Part shown: piece by piece, positions 36,527-44,489 of the stretch
Position numbering within the stretch: the stretch's first letter is position 1
Layout: every line of letters starts with the position of its first letter
From: Mitsuaria sp. WAJ17
GTDB lineage: Bacteria; Pseudomonadota; Gammaproteobacteria; Burkholderiales; Burkholderiaceae_C
Length of the DNA: 64,000 nucleotides
Direction: 5' to 3'
NCBI RefSeq assembly: GCF_014174515.1
Contig: NZ_JACJUG010000003.1
Coordinates: 186,001-250,000 of the forward strand
Made by a program: the position numbers and the translations under genes
The notes under the pieces: generated by a model
The model's database searches: none
The model's input: the letters and a program-made list of their open reading frames with translations, nothing else
What the model was told of the DNA's origin: nothing

Positions 36527-36831
36527 CCGGCAAAGCCGGATCCTCATGCGCCGTGCGGGGCGGCTGGCTGGCGCAGCCGGTTGGGTGTGCTGCGGGTGGG
36601 GGATGTGGCGAGCAAAGCCGGATCCTCATGCGCCGTGCGGGGCGGCTGGCTGGCGCAGCCGGTTGGGTGTGCTGCGGGCGGGGGATGTGGTGAGCAAAGC
36701 CGGATCCTCATGCGCCGTGCGGGGCGGCTGGCTGGCGCAGCCGGTTGGGTGTGCTGCGGGTGGGGGATGTGGCGAGCAAAGCCGGATCCTCATGCGCCGT
36801 GCGGGGCGGCTGGCTGGCTGGCGCAGCCGGC
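36527..36831. repeat. 82-bp tandem repeat, about 3.5 copies
   Basis: Copies begin at GGATCCTCATGCGCC near 36538, 36620, 36702 and 36784, an exact 82-bp period. The last is truncated after about 45 bp and carries an extra GGCT. Copies differ at only a few positions (for instance GGGTGGGG versus GGGCGGGG; GGCGAGC versus GGTGAGC). The unit's GCGCAGCCGGTTGGG resembles part of the palindromic element, suggesting origin from it. It fills the 367 bp between the protease and hydrolase 3' ends and has no reliable gene. Confidence 0.9.
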
Positions 36832-36842
36832 GTCGTTCTTGC

Positions 36843-37754
36843 TCAGCGCAGGAAGCCCTCCAGCACCGCGGCCAGCGCTTCCGGCTGGTCGTGGTGCAGC
36901 ATGTGGGCGGCGTTGTCCAGGCGGGCGCGCTGCAGCTGGGGCACCAGGGCGAGGCGGGCCTCGAAGTCCTCGCGCGGGTAGCGCTTGCCCCACCACTGGC
37001 TCAGCTGGGTGAGGGCGCCCTCCACCCACAGGGTCGGGGCCTGGATGGACTGCCAGCAGGCCAGGGCCTCGGCCTTGCGGTACAGCACGGGGTTGGTCCG
37101 CTTGTGGGCGGGGTCGCCGAGGATGTGGAAGGCGCCGTCACGCTGCTCGGACCAATGCGGCGCCAGCCAGGCTGCCTTCGCGGGCGAGAGGCGCGGGTTG
37201 GTCTTCATCAGGCGCTGGGCGACCTCGTCCAGGCTGGCGTAGGGCTTGAGCTGCTGCGGCTGTTTCAGCTCGTCCAGCCACTGGCGCAGGCGCTTGGGCG
37301 CTTCCTCGGCTTGGGTCTCGGGCAGGCCGAAGCCTTCGAGGTTGACGAGTCGGCGGATGCGCTCCGGCCGAACGCCGGCATAGCTCATCACCACATTGCC
37401 GCCCATGCTGTGACCCAGCAGGTCCACGGGGCGGCCGGGGCTGATGACGTCCAGCAGGGCATCGAGGTCGCCCAGGTAGTCGGGGAACCAGTAGGCATCG
37501 CTGGCCGTCCAGTCGCTGAGGCCGAAGCCGCGCCAGTCCATGGCCACCACATGGCGGTCCGAGGGCAGGGCATCGACCACGAACTGGAAGGACGCGCCCA
37601 CGTCCATCCAGCCATGCAGCATCACCAGCAGCGGGCGCTCGGGCGTCTCCATCGAGGCGTCGCCCCAATGCAGCACATGGTGGTGCAGACCGCGCAGCAG
37701 CAGCATGTCGCTACGGAAGGGGCGGCGTTCGGTGTAGGCGGTGGGGGTGTTCAT
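36843..37754 (-). CDS. Alpha/beta-hydrolase
   Basis: A 303-residue serine hydrolase. The oxyanion-type motif LLVMLHGWMDVGASF, the nucleophile elbow DLLGHSMGGNVVMSYAG (GHSMGG) and a C-terminal His in DNAAHMLHHDQPE are in the right order; an acidic member near RRLVNLEGFG can complete a triad. Lid-region residues differ among relatives, so substrate is open (an ester or haloalkane-like compound). ATG 37754 was chosen over a longer frame start at 37886. Its stop faces the tandem repeat. Confidence 0.85.
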   Translation of the reverse strand: MNTPTAYTERRPFRSDMLLLRGLHHHVLHWGDASMETPERPLLVMLHGWMDVGASFQFVVDALPSDRHVVAMDWRGFGLSDWTASDAYWFPDYLGDLDALLDVISPGRPVDLLGHSMGGNVVMSYAGVRPERIRRLVNLEGFGLPETQAEEAPKRLRQWLDELKQPQQLKPYASLDEVAQRLMKTNPRLSPAKAAWLAPHWSEQRDGAFHILGDPAHKRTNPVLYRKAEALACWQSIQAPTLWVEGALTQLSQWWGKRYPREDFEARLALVPQLQRARLDNAAHMLHHDQPEALAAVLEGFLR

Positions 37755-37977
37755 GGCGGCGACTCTAGCGGCTTGCGGGCGGGGCTGCTGTCCGCGCAGT
37801 GACAGGCCCTGGCCGCCGTCGGGATCACCGGACATAGCGGCTATGGTCAGGCGCGCGCCCAGCGCAGGTCGCGACGGCGGTGGCATAGTCCCGTGCGGCT
37901 CGCAAGGGCAAACCCTCCGTAGCGCTCGGCTTCAACGTGGCCGCTTGCCTTCTTGGATCGAAATCAGGGATCGTGCA

Positions 37978-38442
37978 GTGACAAACCTCGGGCCGTGGCA
38001 CACAGAAGACTTTGACGCGCTGTCCTGGCACGACGTGCATGTCCACGGCTTTCGCTTCGCGTCGTTCAACGAGGACGAGGGCAGCGCCGATCTCGTCCTG
38101 GATCTGGACTACATCCTGAAATGGGAGTCGTCCGCGGACCAGTGCCTGTTCACCCTCTGTCGCGCTGAGCTCACCTTCCATGAGGTCTTCGGGCTCAAGC
38201 TCGATGTTGACTACGCGACGCCCAAGGCAGGCATGTGCCCCTTCATGATTGATGGCATCCACCGGGAAGCGCTGGAATTTCCCACGGGGTTCAAGTCATT
38301 CCGCTGGCATATCGCCCTGAGCTGGCCGGAGGGCTCCGTGCGGTTCGAGGCGCCGGCATTCACGCAGGCGCTGATCGGGACGCCCGTCGTCAAGACGGGC
38401 ATTCAGTCGCTGACCTCGCAGGAACGCGACGAAACGGCCTAG
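37978..38442 (+). CDS. Small protein, unknown (GTG start)
   Basis: A 154-residue soluble protein; GTG 37978 with AGGGA eight bases upstream gives VTNLGPWHTEDFDALSWHD. The frame continues upstream (from 37741) without coding character. It includes a HDVHVHGFRF segment and acidic/aromatic strands, no cysteines of note and no membrane segment. No family is recognised. It is followed by a GNAT gene 34 bp later on the same strand, so it may be its operon partner. Confidence 0.55.
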   Translation: MTNLGPWHTEDFDALSWHDVHVHGFRFASFNEDEGSADLVLDLDYILKWESSADQCLFTLCRAELTFHEVFGLKLDVDYATPKAGMCPFMIDGIHREALEFPTGFKSFRWHIALSWPEGSVRFEAPAFTQALIGTPVVKTGIQSLTSQERDETA

Positions 38443-38476
38443 ACCTAGATCTGGACAGTCGAGCCAGAATCCGGTC

Positions 38477-38968
38477 ATGAACAAGCAAGACTTCTCCATC
38501 CGCCCCGCCGAACCCCGCGACCTCGGCGCCATCGTCGGCCTCATCCGCGAGCTGGCGGACTTCGAGCAGCTCACGCACCTGCTGCAGGTCGATGAAGAGC
38601 GGCTGCGGCCGCATCTCTTCGGGCCGACCCCCAGGGCCGAAGCCGTGGTGGCGGAGGGCGCCGCCGGCCAGATCGTGGCCTTCGCGCTCTTCTTCCACAA
38701 CTTCTCGACCTTCCTGGCCCAGCCCGGGCTGTACCTGGAAGACCTCTACGTGCAGCCCGCCCATCGCGGCACGGGCTTGGGCCGGCAGCTCCTCACGCAT
38801 CTCGCTCGCCTGGCCGTGGCCCGCGGCTGCGGTCGATTCGAATGGAGCGTGCTGGACTGGAACCAGCGCGCCATCGGCTTCTACGAGGGCATGGGCGCCA
38901 CGGTGATGCCGGACTGGCGCATCTGCCGCCTCAGCGGCGAGGCCCTGCAAGCCTTGGGCAAGACCTGA
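38477..38968 (+). CDS. GNAT acetyltransferase (SSAT-like)
   Basis: A 163-residue N-acetyltransferase of the GNAT fold. Motif A is clear: LYVQPAHRGTGLGRQLL, with the acetyl-CoA pyrophosphate loop R/Q-x-x-G-x-G. The C-terminal WNQRAIGFYEGMGATV matches spermidine/spermine and diamine acetyltransferases (EEDLYV and WN.A..FY). It would acetylate a small amine such as a polyamine, but substrates of this group vary widely. Its stop codon overlaps a copy of the recurrent 14-mer. It is convergent with the ArsC-family gene. Confidence 0.87.
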   Translation: MNKQDFSIRPAEPRDLGAIVGLIRELADFEQLTHLLQVDEERLRPHLFGPTPRAEAVVAEGAAGQIVAFALFFHNFSTFLAQPGLYLEDLYVQPAHRGTGLGRQLLTHLARLAVARGCGRFEWSVLDWNQRAIGFYEGMGATVMPDWRICRLSGEALQALGKT

Positions 38969-38989
38969 CCCCGTCAGCGGGCCGCGGCT

Positions 38990-39325
38990 TCAGAGCCAGG
39001 CTTTGAGACGCTCCGGCGGGCGGGCGATCAGCGCCTGCTCGCCGCGCACGACGATGGGCCGCTGCAGCAGCTGCGGGTGCTGCAGCAGGGCTTCGAGCAG
39101 CTGTTCGTCATCGGCGTCGGCCAGGCCCAGCTCGGCATAGAGCGCCTCGCTGCTGCGCAGCAGCTCGCGCACCGGCAGGCCCAGTTGGCGCACCAGGGCC
39201 TTGAGCGTGCCCAGGTCGGGCGGGGTCTTCAGGTACTCGATGACTTCAGGCGCCAGGCCGGCTTCCTGCAGCAGGGCCAGGGCCTCACGGGACTTGGAAC
39301 AGCGGGGGTTGTGGAAGATCTTCAT
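38990..39325 (-). CDS. ArsC-family (glutaredoxin-dependent) arsenate reductase
   Basis: A 111-residue thioredoxin-fold protein. The catalytic cysteine sits in FHNPRCSKSREAL; later RPIVVRGEQALIARPPE matches the C-terminal Arg/Pro block. The family (ArsC, YfgD, Spx-like) includes arsenate reductases and proteins of unknown substrate. No ars operon is adjacent, so YfgD-like is as likely as true arsenate resistance. A run of ten A residues precedes it (39336-39345). Confidence 0.8.
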   Translation of the reverse strand: MKIFHNPRCSKSREALALLQEAGLAPEVIEYLKTPPDLGTLKALVRQLGLPVRELLRSSEALYAELGLADADDEQLLEALLQHPQLLQRPIVVRGEQALIARPPERLKAWL

Positions 39326-39462
39326 GATCGCAGGGCAAAAAAAAAAGCGGCCGGCGCAAATGGCGCAGTGTAGAACCGGCGGGCTTGGTGGAATCCATGA
39401 GGAGCCGGCAGGGCCGGCTCGATAGCATGCGGCGCTTGACCTGCCGACGCAAGGAGGGCCCG

Positions 39463-41196
39463 ATGGCCCAGTATGCCGCCGCTGCTCCCGCCGCCCGCCT
39501 CGCGGATGGCCCGGGCGATCTCCATGCCGCGCTGCACGCCGGCTTCCGCTGGCGGGTCCCGCCCGACTTCAGCCTGGCCGAGGCCTGCTGCGGTCGCTGG
39601 GCCCGGGAGACCCCCGAGGCCACCGCGGTGATCTTCGAGGACGAGGGCGGCAGCCGGGCCAGCTACAGCTACGGCCAGCTGCAGCGCGCCGCCCATCGCC
39701 TGTCCAATGCCCTGGCGCGACGCGGTGTGGTGGCGGGCCAGCGCATCGCGCTGATCCTGCCGCAGCGCTTCGAGACCGCCGTCGCCCACATCGCCATCAA
39801 CCAGCTGGGGGCGGTGGCTGTGCCGCTGTCCATGCTCTTCGGCCCGGAGGCGCTGCAGTACCGGTTGCAGGACAGCGGCGCCGTGCTGGCCATTGCCGAG
39901 GGCAGCGTGCTGCCGATCTTGCGTGGTCTGCGTGACAGCTGTCCGGCCCTGCGTGAGCTCATCGCGGTGGGCGAGGGCGCCGGTCCGGGCGAGACCGCCT
40001 GGACGGCGGCGCTGCAGGCCGAGGATGCGCGCTTCACCTCGCTTGGGGCCCATGCCGAGGCGGCCGCGGTGCTGATCTACACCAGCGGCACCACCGGCCC
40101 GCCCAAGGGCGCCCTGATCCCGCAGCGCGCCCTGATCGGCAACCTCAGCGGTTTCGTCGCCAGCCAGAACTGGTTCGGCTTCGACCCCTTCGACCCGGCT
40201 CGGCCGAGCGAGGCGGTGTTCTGGTCCCCCGCGGATTGGGCCTGGACCGGTGGCCTGATGGACGCGCTGCTGCCCACGCTCTACTTCGGTCGCCCCATCG
40301 TGGCCTTCCAGGGGCGCTTCTCGCCGCAGCGGGCCTTCGAACTGATGCAGCGCCATGGGGTCACGCACAGCTTCCTCTTCCCCACCGCGCTCAAGGCCAT
40401 GATGAAGGCCGTGCCCGAGCCCCGACGCCAGTACCGGCTGCGCCTGGAGGCCGTGATGAGTGCCGGCGAGGCCGTGGGCGATGCCGTCTTCCGCTGGTGC
40501 CAGCAGGCCCTGGGCCTGACCGTCAACGAGATGTTCGGCCAGACCGAGATCAACTACGTGGTGGGCAACTGCAGCCGGCTGTGGCCGGCGCGGCCGGGCA
40601 GCATGGGCCGGGCCTATCCGGGCCACCGGGTGGCCGTGATCGACGAGGCAGGCAAGACCTGCCCCCCGGGCACGCCCGGCGATGTGGCGGTGCACCGGCG
40701 CGACGTGCATGGGGATCCCGACCCGGTCTTCTTCCTGGGCTACTGGAACCGGCCCGAGGCCACGGCGGCCAAGTTCACCGGCGATCCGTCCGACAGCTGG
40801 TGCCGCACCGGCGACACCGCCGTGATGGATGCCGAGGGCTATCTCTGGTACCAAGGCCGCAGCGACGATGTCTTCAAGTCCGCCGGCTACCGCATTGGCC
40901 CGAGCGAGATCGAAAATTGCCTGGTGAAGCACCCGGCCGTGGCCAACGCCGCCGTCGTTCCCAAGCCCGATGCCGAGCGTGGCGCCCTGGTCAAGGCTTT
41001 CGTGGTGCTGGCGCCGGGTCATGCGGGCGACGCGGCGCTGGTCGAGGCCCTGCAGGCCCTGGTGAAGGGGCAGCTGGCGCCTTACGAGTACCCCAAGGAG
41101 ATCGAGTTCATCGAGGCCCTGCCCATGACCACCACCGGCAAGGTGCAGCGTGCGGTGCTGCGTCAGATGGAGGCGCAGCGCGCGGCCGCAGCCTGA
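39463..41196 (+). CDS. Acyl-CoA synthetase (AMP-forming, acetate-type)
   Basis: A 577-residue adenylate-forming enzyme. The P-loop is LIYTSGTTGPPKGAL, the A5 motif region is NEMFGQTEINYVVGN, the A8 motif is YLWYQGRSDDVFKSAGYRIGP, and the C-terminal catalytic Lys is in MTTTGKVQRAVLR. It activates a carboxylate to an acyl-AMP and then to acyl-CoA. Residues around the acyl pocket (FWSPADWAWTGGLMDALL) fit medium-chain or aliphatic acids more than acetate. ATG 39463 has AAGGAGGG upstream. It is monocistronic. Confidence 0.87.
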   Translation: MAQYAAAAPAARLADGPGDLHAALHAGFRWRVPPDFSLAEACCGRWARETPEATAVIFEDEGGSRASYSYGQLQRAAHRLSNALARRGVVAGQRIALILPQRFETAVAHIAINQLGAVAVPLSMLFGPEALQYRLQDSGAVLAIAEGSVLPILRGLRDSCPALRELIAVGEGAGPGETAWTAALQAEDARFTSLGAHAEAAAVLIYTSGTTGPPKGALIPQRALIGNLSGFVASQNWFGFDPFDPARPSEAVFWSPADWAWTGGLMDALLPTLYFGRPIVAFQGRFSPQRAFELMQRHGVTHSFLFPTALKAMMKAVPEPRRQYRLRLEAVMSAGEAVGDAVFRWCQQALGLTVNEMFGQTEINYVVGNCSRLWPARPGSMGRAYPGHRVAVIDEAGKTCPPGTPGDVAVHRRDVHGDPDPVFFLGYWNRPEATAAKFTGDPSDSWCRTGDTAVMDAEGYLWYQGRSDDVFKSAGYRIGPSEIENCLVKHPAVANAAVVPKPDAERGALVKAFVVLAPGHAGDAALVEALQALVKGQLAPYEYPKEIEFIEALPMTTTGKVQRAVLRQMEAQRAAAA

Positions 41197-41202
41197 GCGA
41201 TT

Positions 41203-41907
41203 TCAGCGCTCCCGCATGGAGGCATGTGCCCCGTTGCGGCCGCTGGGCTCGGGCGGCGGCGCTGCGGGCGGCGGGCTGCCCTTGGCGCATTTGCCCGAGG
41301 CCTCGGCCAGCAGGTAGAAGGGCGCGCTGAGCAGACCCAGGCCGGCGCCGGCGAACTGGCCCTTGCTGCAGTCGCCGTAGCCGGCCTGCTGCATCTTGCG
41401 GCCCAGCTTCTCACTGGCGCTGACGCCTGTTTCCTGCTCTTGCGCCATCAAGTGCTTCTCGCCATTGAGCGGCTCGCGGGCGGCCTGGCGCAGGGCCGCG
41501 CGGGTGGCGGGGCTGTCGATCAGGCGCTCCTGAGGCGCGGAGGCCGCGGGTGCCGTCGGCTGGGCCAGGCTCTGCGGCACTTCCGCGCTGCGGGGCTGGG
41601 GCGTCTCGGGCGCAAGGGCTGCGGTGGGCGCAGCCTCGGACCTGGGCTGCGGTGGCGCGGTGGCGCGGCGCTTTGCAGCGGCCTGGGCACCAGGCGCCGT
41701 GCGCTGAGGGCGGTCCTGCAGCAGGGTCACGGTGACGCGGCGCGTTTCCGCGGGCTGAGGCGCCGGGCGATGCAGCAGCCCGGCTTGCAGCCCGGCCAGC
41801 AGCAGCAGGTGCAGGGCGATGACCAGCAGAGTCAGCGGCCATCTTCTGGGCGCGGCGGGCAGGGTGACGTGGTCCATGGGGTGCGAAAGGGCGGGGCGGG
41901 TGCTCAT
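41203..41907 (-). CDS. Membrane-anchored protein of unknown function
   Basis: A 234-residue protein with one N-terminal membrane helix (about residues 22-44, WPLTLLVIALHLLLLAGLQA), then a long Pro/Ala-rich linker (residues 50-140) and a C-terminal segment (SASEKLGRKMQQAGYGDCSK...GKCAKG) with two cysteines. The layout of helix plus Pro-rich linker resembles TonB-like anchors, but no TonB motif is seen. It overlaps the XRE gene by four bases and is the last gene of a three-gene operon. Confidence 0.65.
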   Translation of the reverse strand: MSTRPALSHPMDHVTLPAAPRRWPLTLLVIALHLLLLAGLQAGLLHRPAPQPAETRRVTVTLLQDRPQRTAPGAQAAAKRRATAPPQPRSEAAPTAALAPETPQPRSAEVPQSLAQPTAPAASAPQERLIDSPATRAALRQAAREPLNGEKHLMAQEQETGVSASEKLGRKMQQAGYGDCSKGQFAGAGLGLLSAPFYLLAEASGKCAKGSPPPAAPPPEPSGRNGAHASMRER

Positions 41908-42149
41908 CCCTGCGCCCCGGCGTCATCAGCCGGATCCGCCTCGGGGCCGGGCTCATAGGCCAGCAGCTCCCCGGGCTGGCAGTCCAGCTCGCGGCAGATG
42001 CGGGCCAGGGTGTCGAAGCGCACGCCCTTGACCTTGCCCGACTTCAGCAGCGAGAGATTGGCCTCGGTAATGCCCACCCGCTCGGCCAGCTCCTTGGAGC
42101 GCATCTTGCGGCGGGCGAGCATGAGGTCCAGGGTGACGACGATGGGCAT
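41904..42149 (-). CDS. Small XRE-type HTH regulator
   Basis: An 81-residue Cro/CI-like DNA-binding protein: MPIVVTLDLMLARRKMRSKE, then helix-turn-helix LAERVGITEANLSLLKSGKV and a short C-terminal tail. It overlaps the DUF2975 gene (upstream) and the unknown membrane protein (downstream) by a few bases each, so all three are made from one transcript. DUF2975-HTH pairs are widespread and poorly characterised. Confidence 0.85.
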   Translation of the reverse strand: MPIVVTLDLMLARRKMRSKELAERVGITEANLSLLKSGKVKGVRFDTLARICRELDCQPGELLAYEPGPEADPADDAGAQG

Positions 42150-42712
42150 CAGACGAACTCCGCGTTCTCCTGCGCCACCCGCACGGACTCGCGCATGATG
42201 CGCGCCATGGCCACCAGCACCAGGCCCAGCATCAGCAGGGTGTAGTGGTCCGAGCTGATGCCCACCAGCAGCTGGCGCTGCCCCGGCGGGTTGTGCCAGC
42301 TCAGCGTCAGCACGGCCAGGGTGTGGCTCAGGGGGCGGGCCGCCGCGAGGGCCAGCAGGCCCCAGCCCAGCCACTGCAGATGGCGCACCGAGGCCAGGTC
42401 GAACACACGCCCCGCGGCGTAGTGCCCGAACAGTCGCCACACATGCCACAGCAACAGCAGGCCCGACACCAGCGGCAGGCTCAGCGAGATCCACAGCACG
42501 GCCAGCGTCAGACCGTCTGGTGTGCGGTAGGGTAGCTCGGGCATCACCTCGTGCAGAACGTACTGGATCATCAGCTCCGGCGCCCAGGCCAGCTGCACGG
42601 CGTACTGGGCCAGGCCGCAGGCGCCCAGCAGCGCGAGGATCTGCACGGCCCGCGCCAGGCCCTTGAGGGCGAAAGGCGAAGGCGGGGAAGGGCGGTGCGA
42701 AGCGGCCATCAT
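42149..42712 (-). CDS. DUF2975 membrane protein
   Basis: A 187-residue protein with four hydrophobic helices (about residues 18-40, 60-82, 110-132 and 148-170) and the DUF2975 pattern LLLWHVWRLFGHYAAG...FDLASVRHLQWLGWGLLA. It overlaps the HTH gene's ATG and is first in the operon. Start ATG 42712 (a second ATG follows directly) with no strong ribosome site. Function unknown; probably an accessory to the HTH protein. Confidence 0.8.
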   Translation of the reverse strand: MMAASHRPSPPSPFALKGLARAVQILALLGACGLAQYAVQLAWAPELMIQYVLHEVMPELPYRTPDGLTLAVLWISLSLPLVSGLLLLWHVWRLFGHYAAGRVFDLASVRHLQWLGWGLLALAAARPLSHTLAVLTLSWHNPPGQRQLLVGISSDHYTLLMLGLVLVAMARIMRESVRVAQENAEFV

Positions 42713-42836
42713 CGGGATCGAAGTCTTGGAATTATTGTAAGGCAGTAATAAATTGATGTGCCAATGAAATTCGTCAGGGTGGGGTCGGCGGGCTGAGGCA
42801 CACTGCGCAGCCTGCATTTGTTTTGCGTCCGCCAGC

Positions 42837-43331
42837 ATGTCCAAGAAGTCCGCCCATGTCAGCGAAACCCCGGCCACCCAGGTGCTGCGCCGGCACGGCA
42901 TTGCCTTCACCGAGCATGTCTACGACTACGTTGAGCATGGCGGCACGGGCGAGTCCTCGCGCCAGTTGGGCGTGCCCGAGCACGAGGTGGTCAAGACCCT
43001 GGTGATGCAGGATGAGAAGGCCCAGCCCCTGATCGTGCTGATGCATGGCGACCGCACGGTGAGTCTTAAAGAGCTGGCCCGCCAGATCCCCTGCAAGAAG
43101 GTCGAGCCTTGCAAGCCCGACGTCGCGCAGCGGCACAGCGGCTACATGGTCGGCGGCACCTCGCCCTTCGGCACGCGCAAGGACATGCCGGTCTTCGTGG
43201 AGGCCAGCATTCTGGAGCTGGCCCGCATCTGCATCAATGGCGGCCGGCGCGGCTACCTGGTGGGCATCGAGCCCCGGGTGATCACCGAGCTGCTGCAGGC
43301 CCGGCCGGTGCAGTGCGCCAGTGCAGAATAG
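42837..43331 (+). CDS. ybaK: YbaK-type Cys-tRNA(Pro) deacylase
   Basis: A 164-residue editing enzyme that removes cysteine wrongly attached to tRNA-Pro. The conserved HRHGIAFTEHVYDY-like start, KTLVMQDEKAQPLIVLMHGD and GYMVGGTSPFGTRKDMPVF block (with the catalytic G-T/S-PFG loop) match YbaK/EbsC. The length fits. It is followed 6 bp later by plsY, so they may share a transcript. Confidence 0.93.
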   Translation: MSKKSAHVSETPATQVLRRHGIAFTEHVYDYVEHGGTGESSRQLGVPEHEVVKTLVMQDEKAQPLIVLMHGDRTVSLKELARQIPCKKVEPCKPDVAQRHSGYMVGGTSPFGTRKDMPVFVEASILELARICINGGRRGYLVGIEPRVITELLQARPVQCASAE

Positions 43332-43337
43332 CGGCCC

Positions 43338-44066
43338 ATGCAAGACCTCCTCTACCCCCTGCTGGCCGGCGTGGCTGGCTACCTGCTGGGCTCGCTCTCC
43401 TTCGCGGTGATCATCAGCCGCGTGATGGGCCTGTCCGATCCGCGCAGCTACGGCTCCGGCAACCCGGGCGCGACCAATGTGCTGCGCTCGGGCAACAAGA
43501 AGGCCGCCCTGCTGACCCTGCTCTTTGACGCGCTCAAGGGCTATGTGCCGGTGCTGCTGGTGCTGCTGTACGGCGAGCGCTTCGGCCTGGGCGAGGACAG
43601 CGCCGCCTTCGTGGGCCTGGCCGCTTTCCTGGGCCATCTGTGGCCGGTGTTCTTCAAGTTCGAGGGCGGCAAGGGCGTCGCTACGGCCGCCGGCGTGCTG
43701 CTGGCGATCAACCCGCTGCTGGGCGGCGCCACCTTGCTGACCTGGCTCATCATTGCCTACTTCAGCCGCTATTCTTCGCTGGCTGCCATCGTGGCGGCGG
43801 TGTTCGCGCCCTTCTACCAGATGCTGATCTGGGGGGCCTCGCCCACGGTGCTGTACGTCGCGCTGATGGGCCTGCTGCTGGTGTGGCGCCACGAGGCCAA
43901 CATCAGGAAGCTGCTCAACGGTACCGAGAGCAAGCTCGGCCAGAAGGCCGGCAGTGCCACCCCGCCCCAGGGCAGTAGCAAGAAGCATCCGCATGGCCAG
44001 GGCTACCAGTCTCGCGGCCATTCGCACCATCACACGAAGAACCAAGCCAAGAAGAAGGGCAACTGA
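43338..44066 (+). CDS. plsY: PlsY glycerol-3-phosphate acyltransferase with unusual tail
   Basis: A 242-residue inner-membrane enzyme that moves an acyl group from acyl-phosphate to glycerol-3-phosphate, the first step of phospholipid synthesis. Family blocks are [34 protein letters not shown] and loop residues between five membrane helices. The core ends near residue 200; a hydrophilic tail of about 40 residues follows (His/Lys/Gly/Gln-rich, [13 protein letters not shown] then NQAKKK) not usual for PlsY. Its stop overlaps the RidA-family ATG. Confidence 0.93.
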   Translation: MQDLLYPLLAGVAGYLLGSLSFAVIISRVMGLSDPRSYGSGNPGATNVLRSGNKKAALLTLLFDALKGYVPVLLVLLYGERFGLGEDSAAFVGLAAFLGHLWPVFFKFEGGKGVATAAGVLLAINPLLGGATLLTWLIIAYFSRYSSLAAIVAAVFAPFYQMLIWGASPTVLYVALMGLLLVWRHEANIRKLLNGTESKLGQKAGSATPPQGSSKKHPHGQGYQSRGHSHHHTKNQAKKKGN

Positions 44067-44413
44067 TGACGATTCAACGCTTTGATGTCGGGCAGCGCAT
44101 GTCCGAGATGGCCGTGCACAACGGCGTGGTCTATCTGGCCGGCCAGGTGGCCTCCAATGCCAGCCTGGATATCACCGGCCAGACGGCCGACGTGCTGGCC
44201 CAGATTGATGCCCTGCTGGCCCGCGCCGGCAGCGACAAGACCAAGATCCTGCGTGCCCAGATCTACATCGCCGATGTGGCTGAGTTCGCCGGCATGAACG
44301 CCGCCTGGGACGCCTGGGTGCCGGCCGGCCACACGCCGCCGCGCGCCACCGTCGAGGCCAAGCTGGCCAAGCCGGAGTGGAAGGTGGAGATCGTGGTCAC
44401 CGCCGCGGTCTGA
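44066..44413 (+). CDS. RidA-family protein
   Basis: A 115-residue YjgF/YER057c/UK114-type protein, expected to be a homotrimer that hydrolyses reactive enamine/imine intermediates. The Arg of the active site (LRAQIYIADV), GQVASNASLDITGQ and the closing EAKLAKPEWKVEI are typical of the YoaB-like subgroup. It overlaps the plsY stop (TGATG) and ends at a terminator, so ybaK-plsY-ridA is one operon. Confidence 0.88.
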   Translation: MTIQRFDVGQRMSEMAVHNGVVYLAGQVASNASLDITGQTADVLAQIDALLARAGSDKTKILRAQIYIADVAEFAGMNAAWDAWVPAGHTPPRATVEAKLAKPEWKVEIVVTAAV

Positions 44414-44431
44414 TCCTCGATCCCGCAAGGC

Positions 44432-44468
44432 AAAGGCCCCGTCCGGCAGGTCGCCGGCGGGGCCTTCG
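44432..44468 (+). terminator. Terminator after the RidA gene
   Basis: Stem AAGGCCCCG / CGGGGCCTT with an inner CCGG pair and loop GCAGGTCG, 20 bp past the stop. The T tract is short (TTCGTC). Confidence 0.65.
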
Positions 44469-44489
44469 TCATTGGAGGGCGCGCCGCGC

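Noticed and set aside
36527-36831. Possible CRISPR array
   Set aside because: The repeats are directly joined with no spacers, are too long and too few.
36546-37802. A long plus-strand open frame through the 82-bp repeats
   Set aside because: The frame comes from the repeat array and the antisense of the hydrolase; the translation is repetitive with no protein character.
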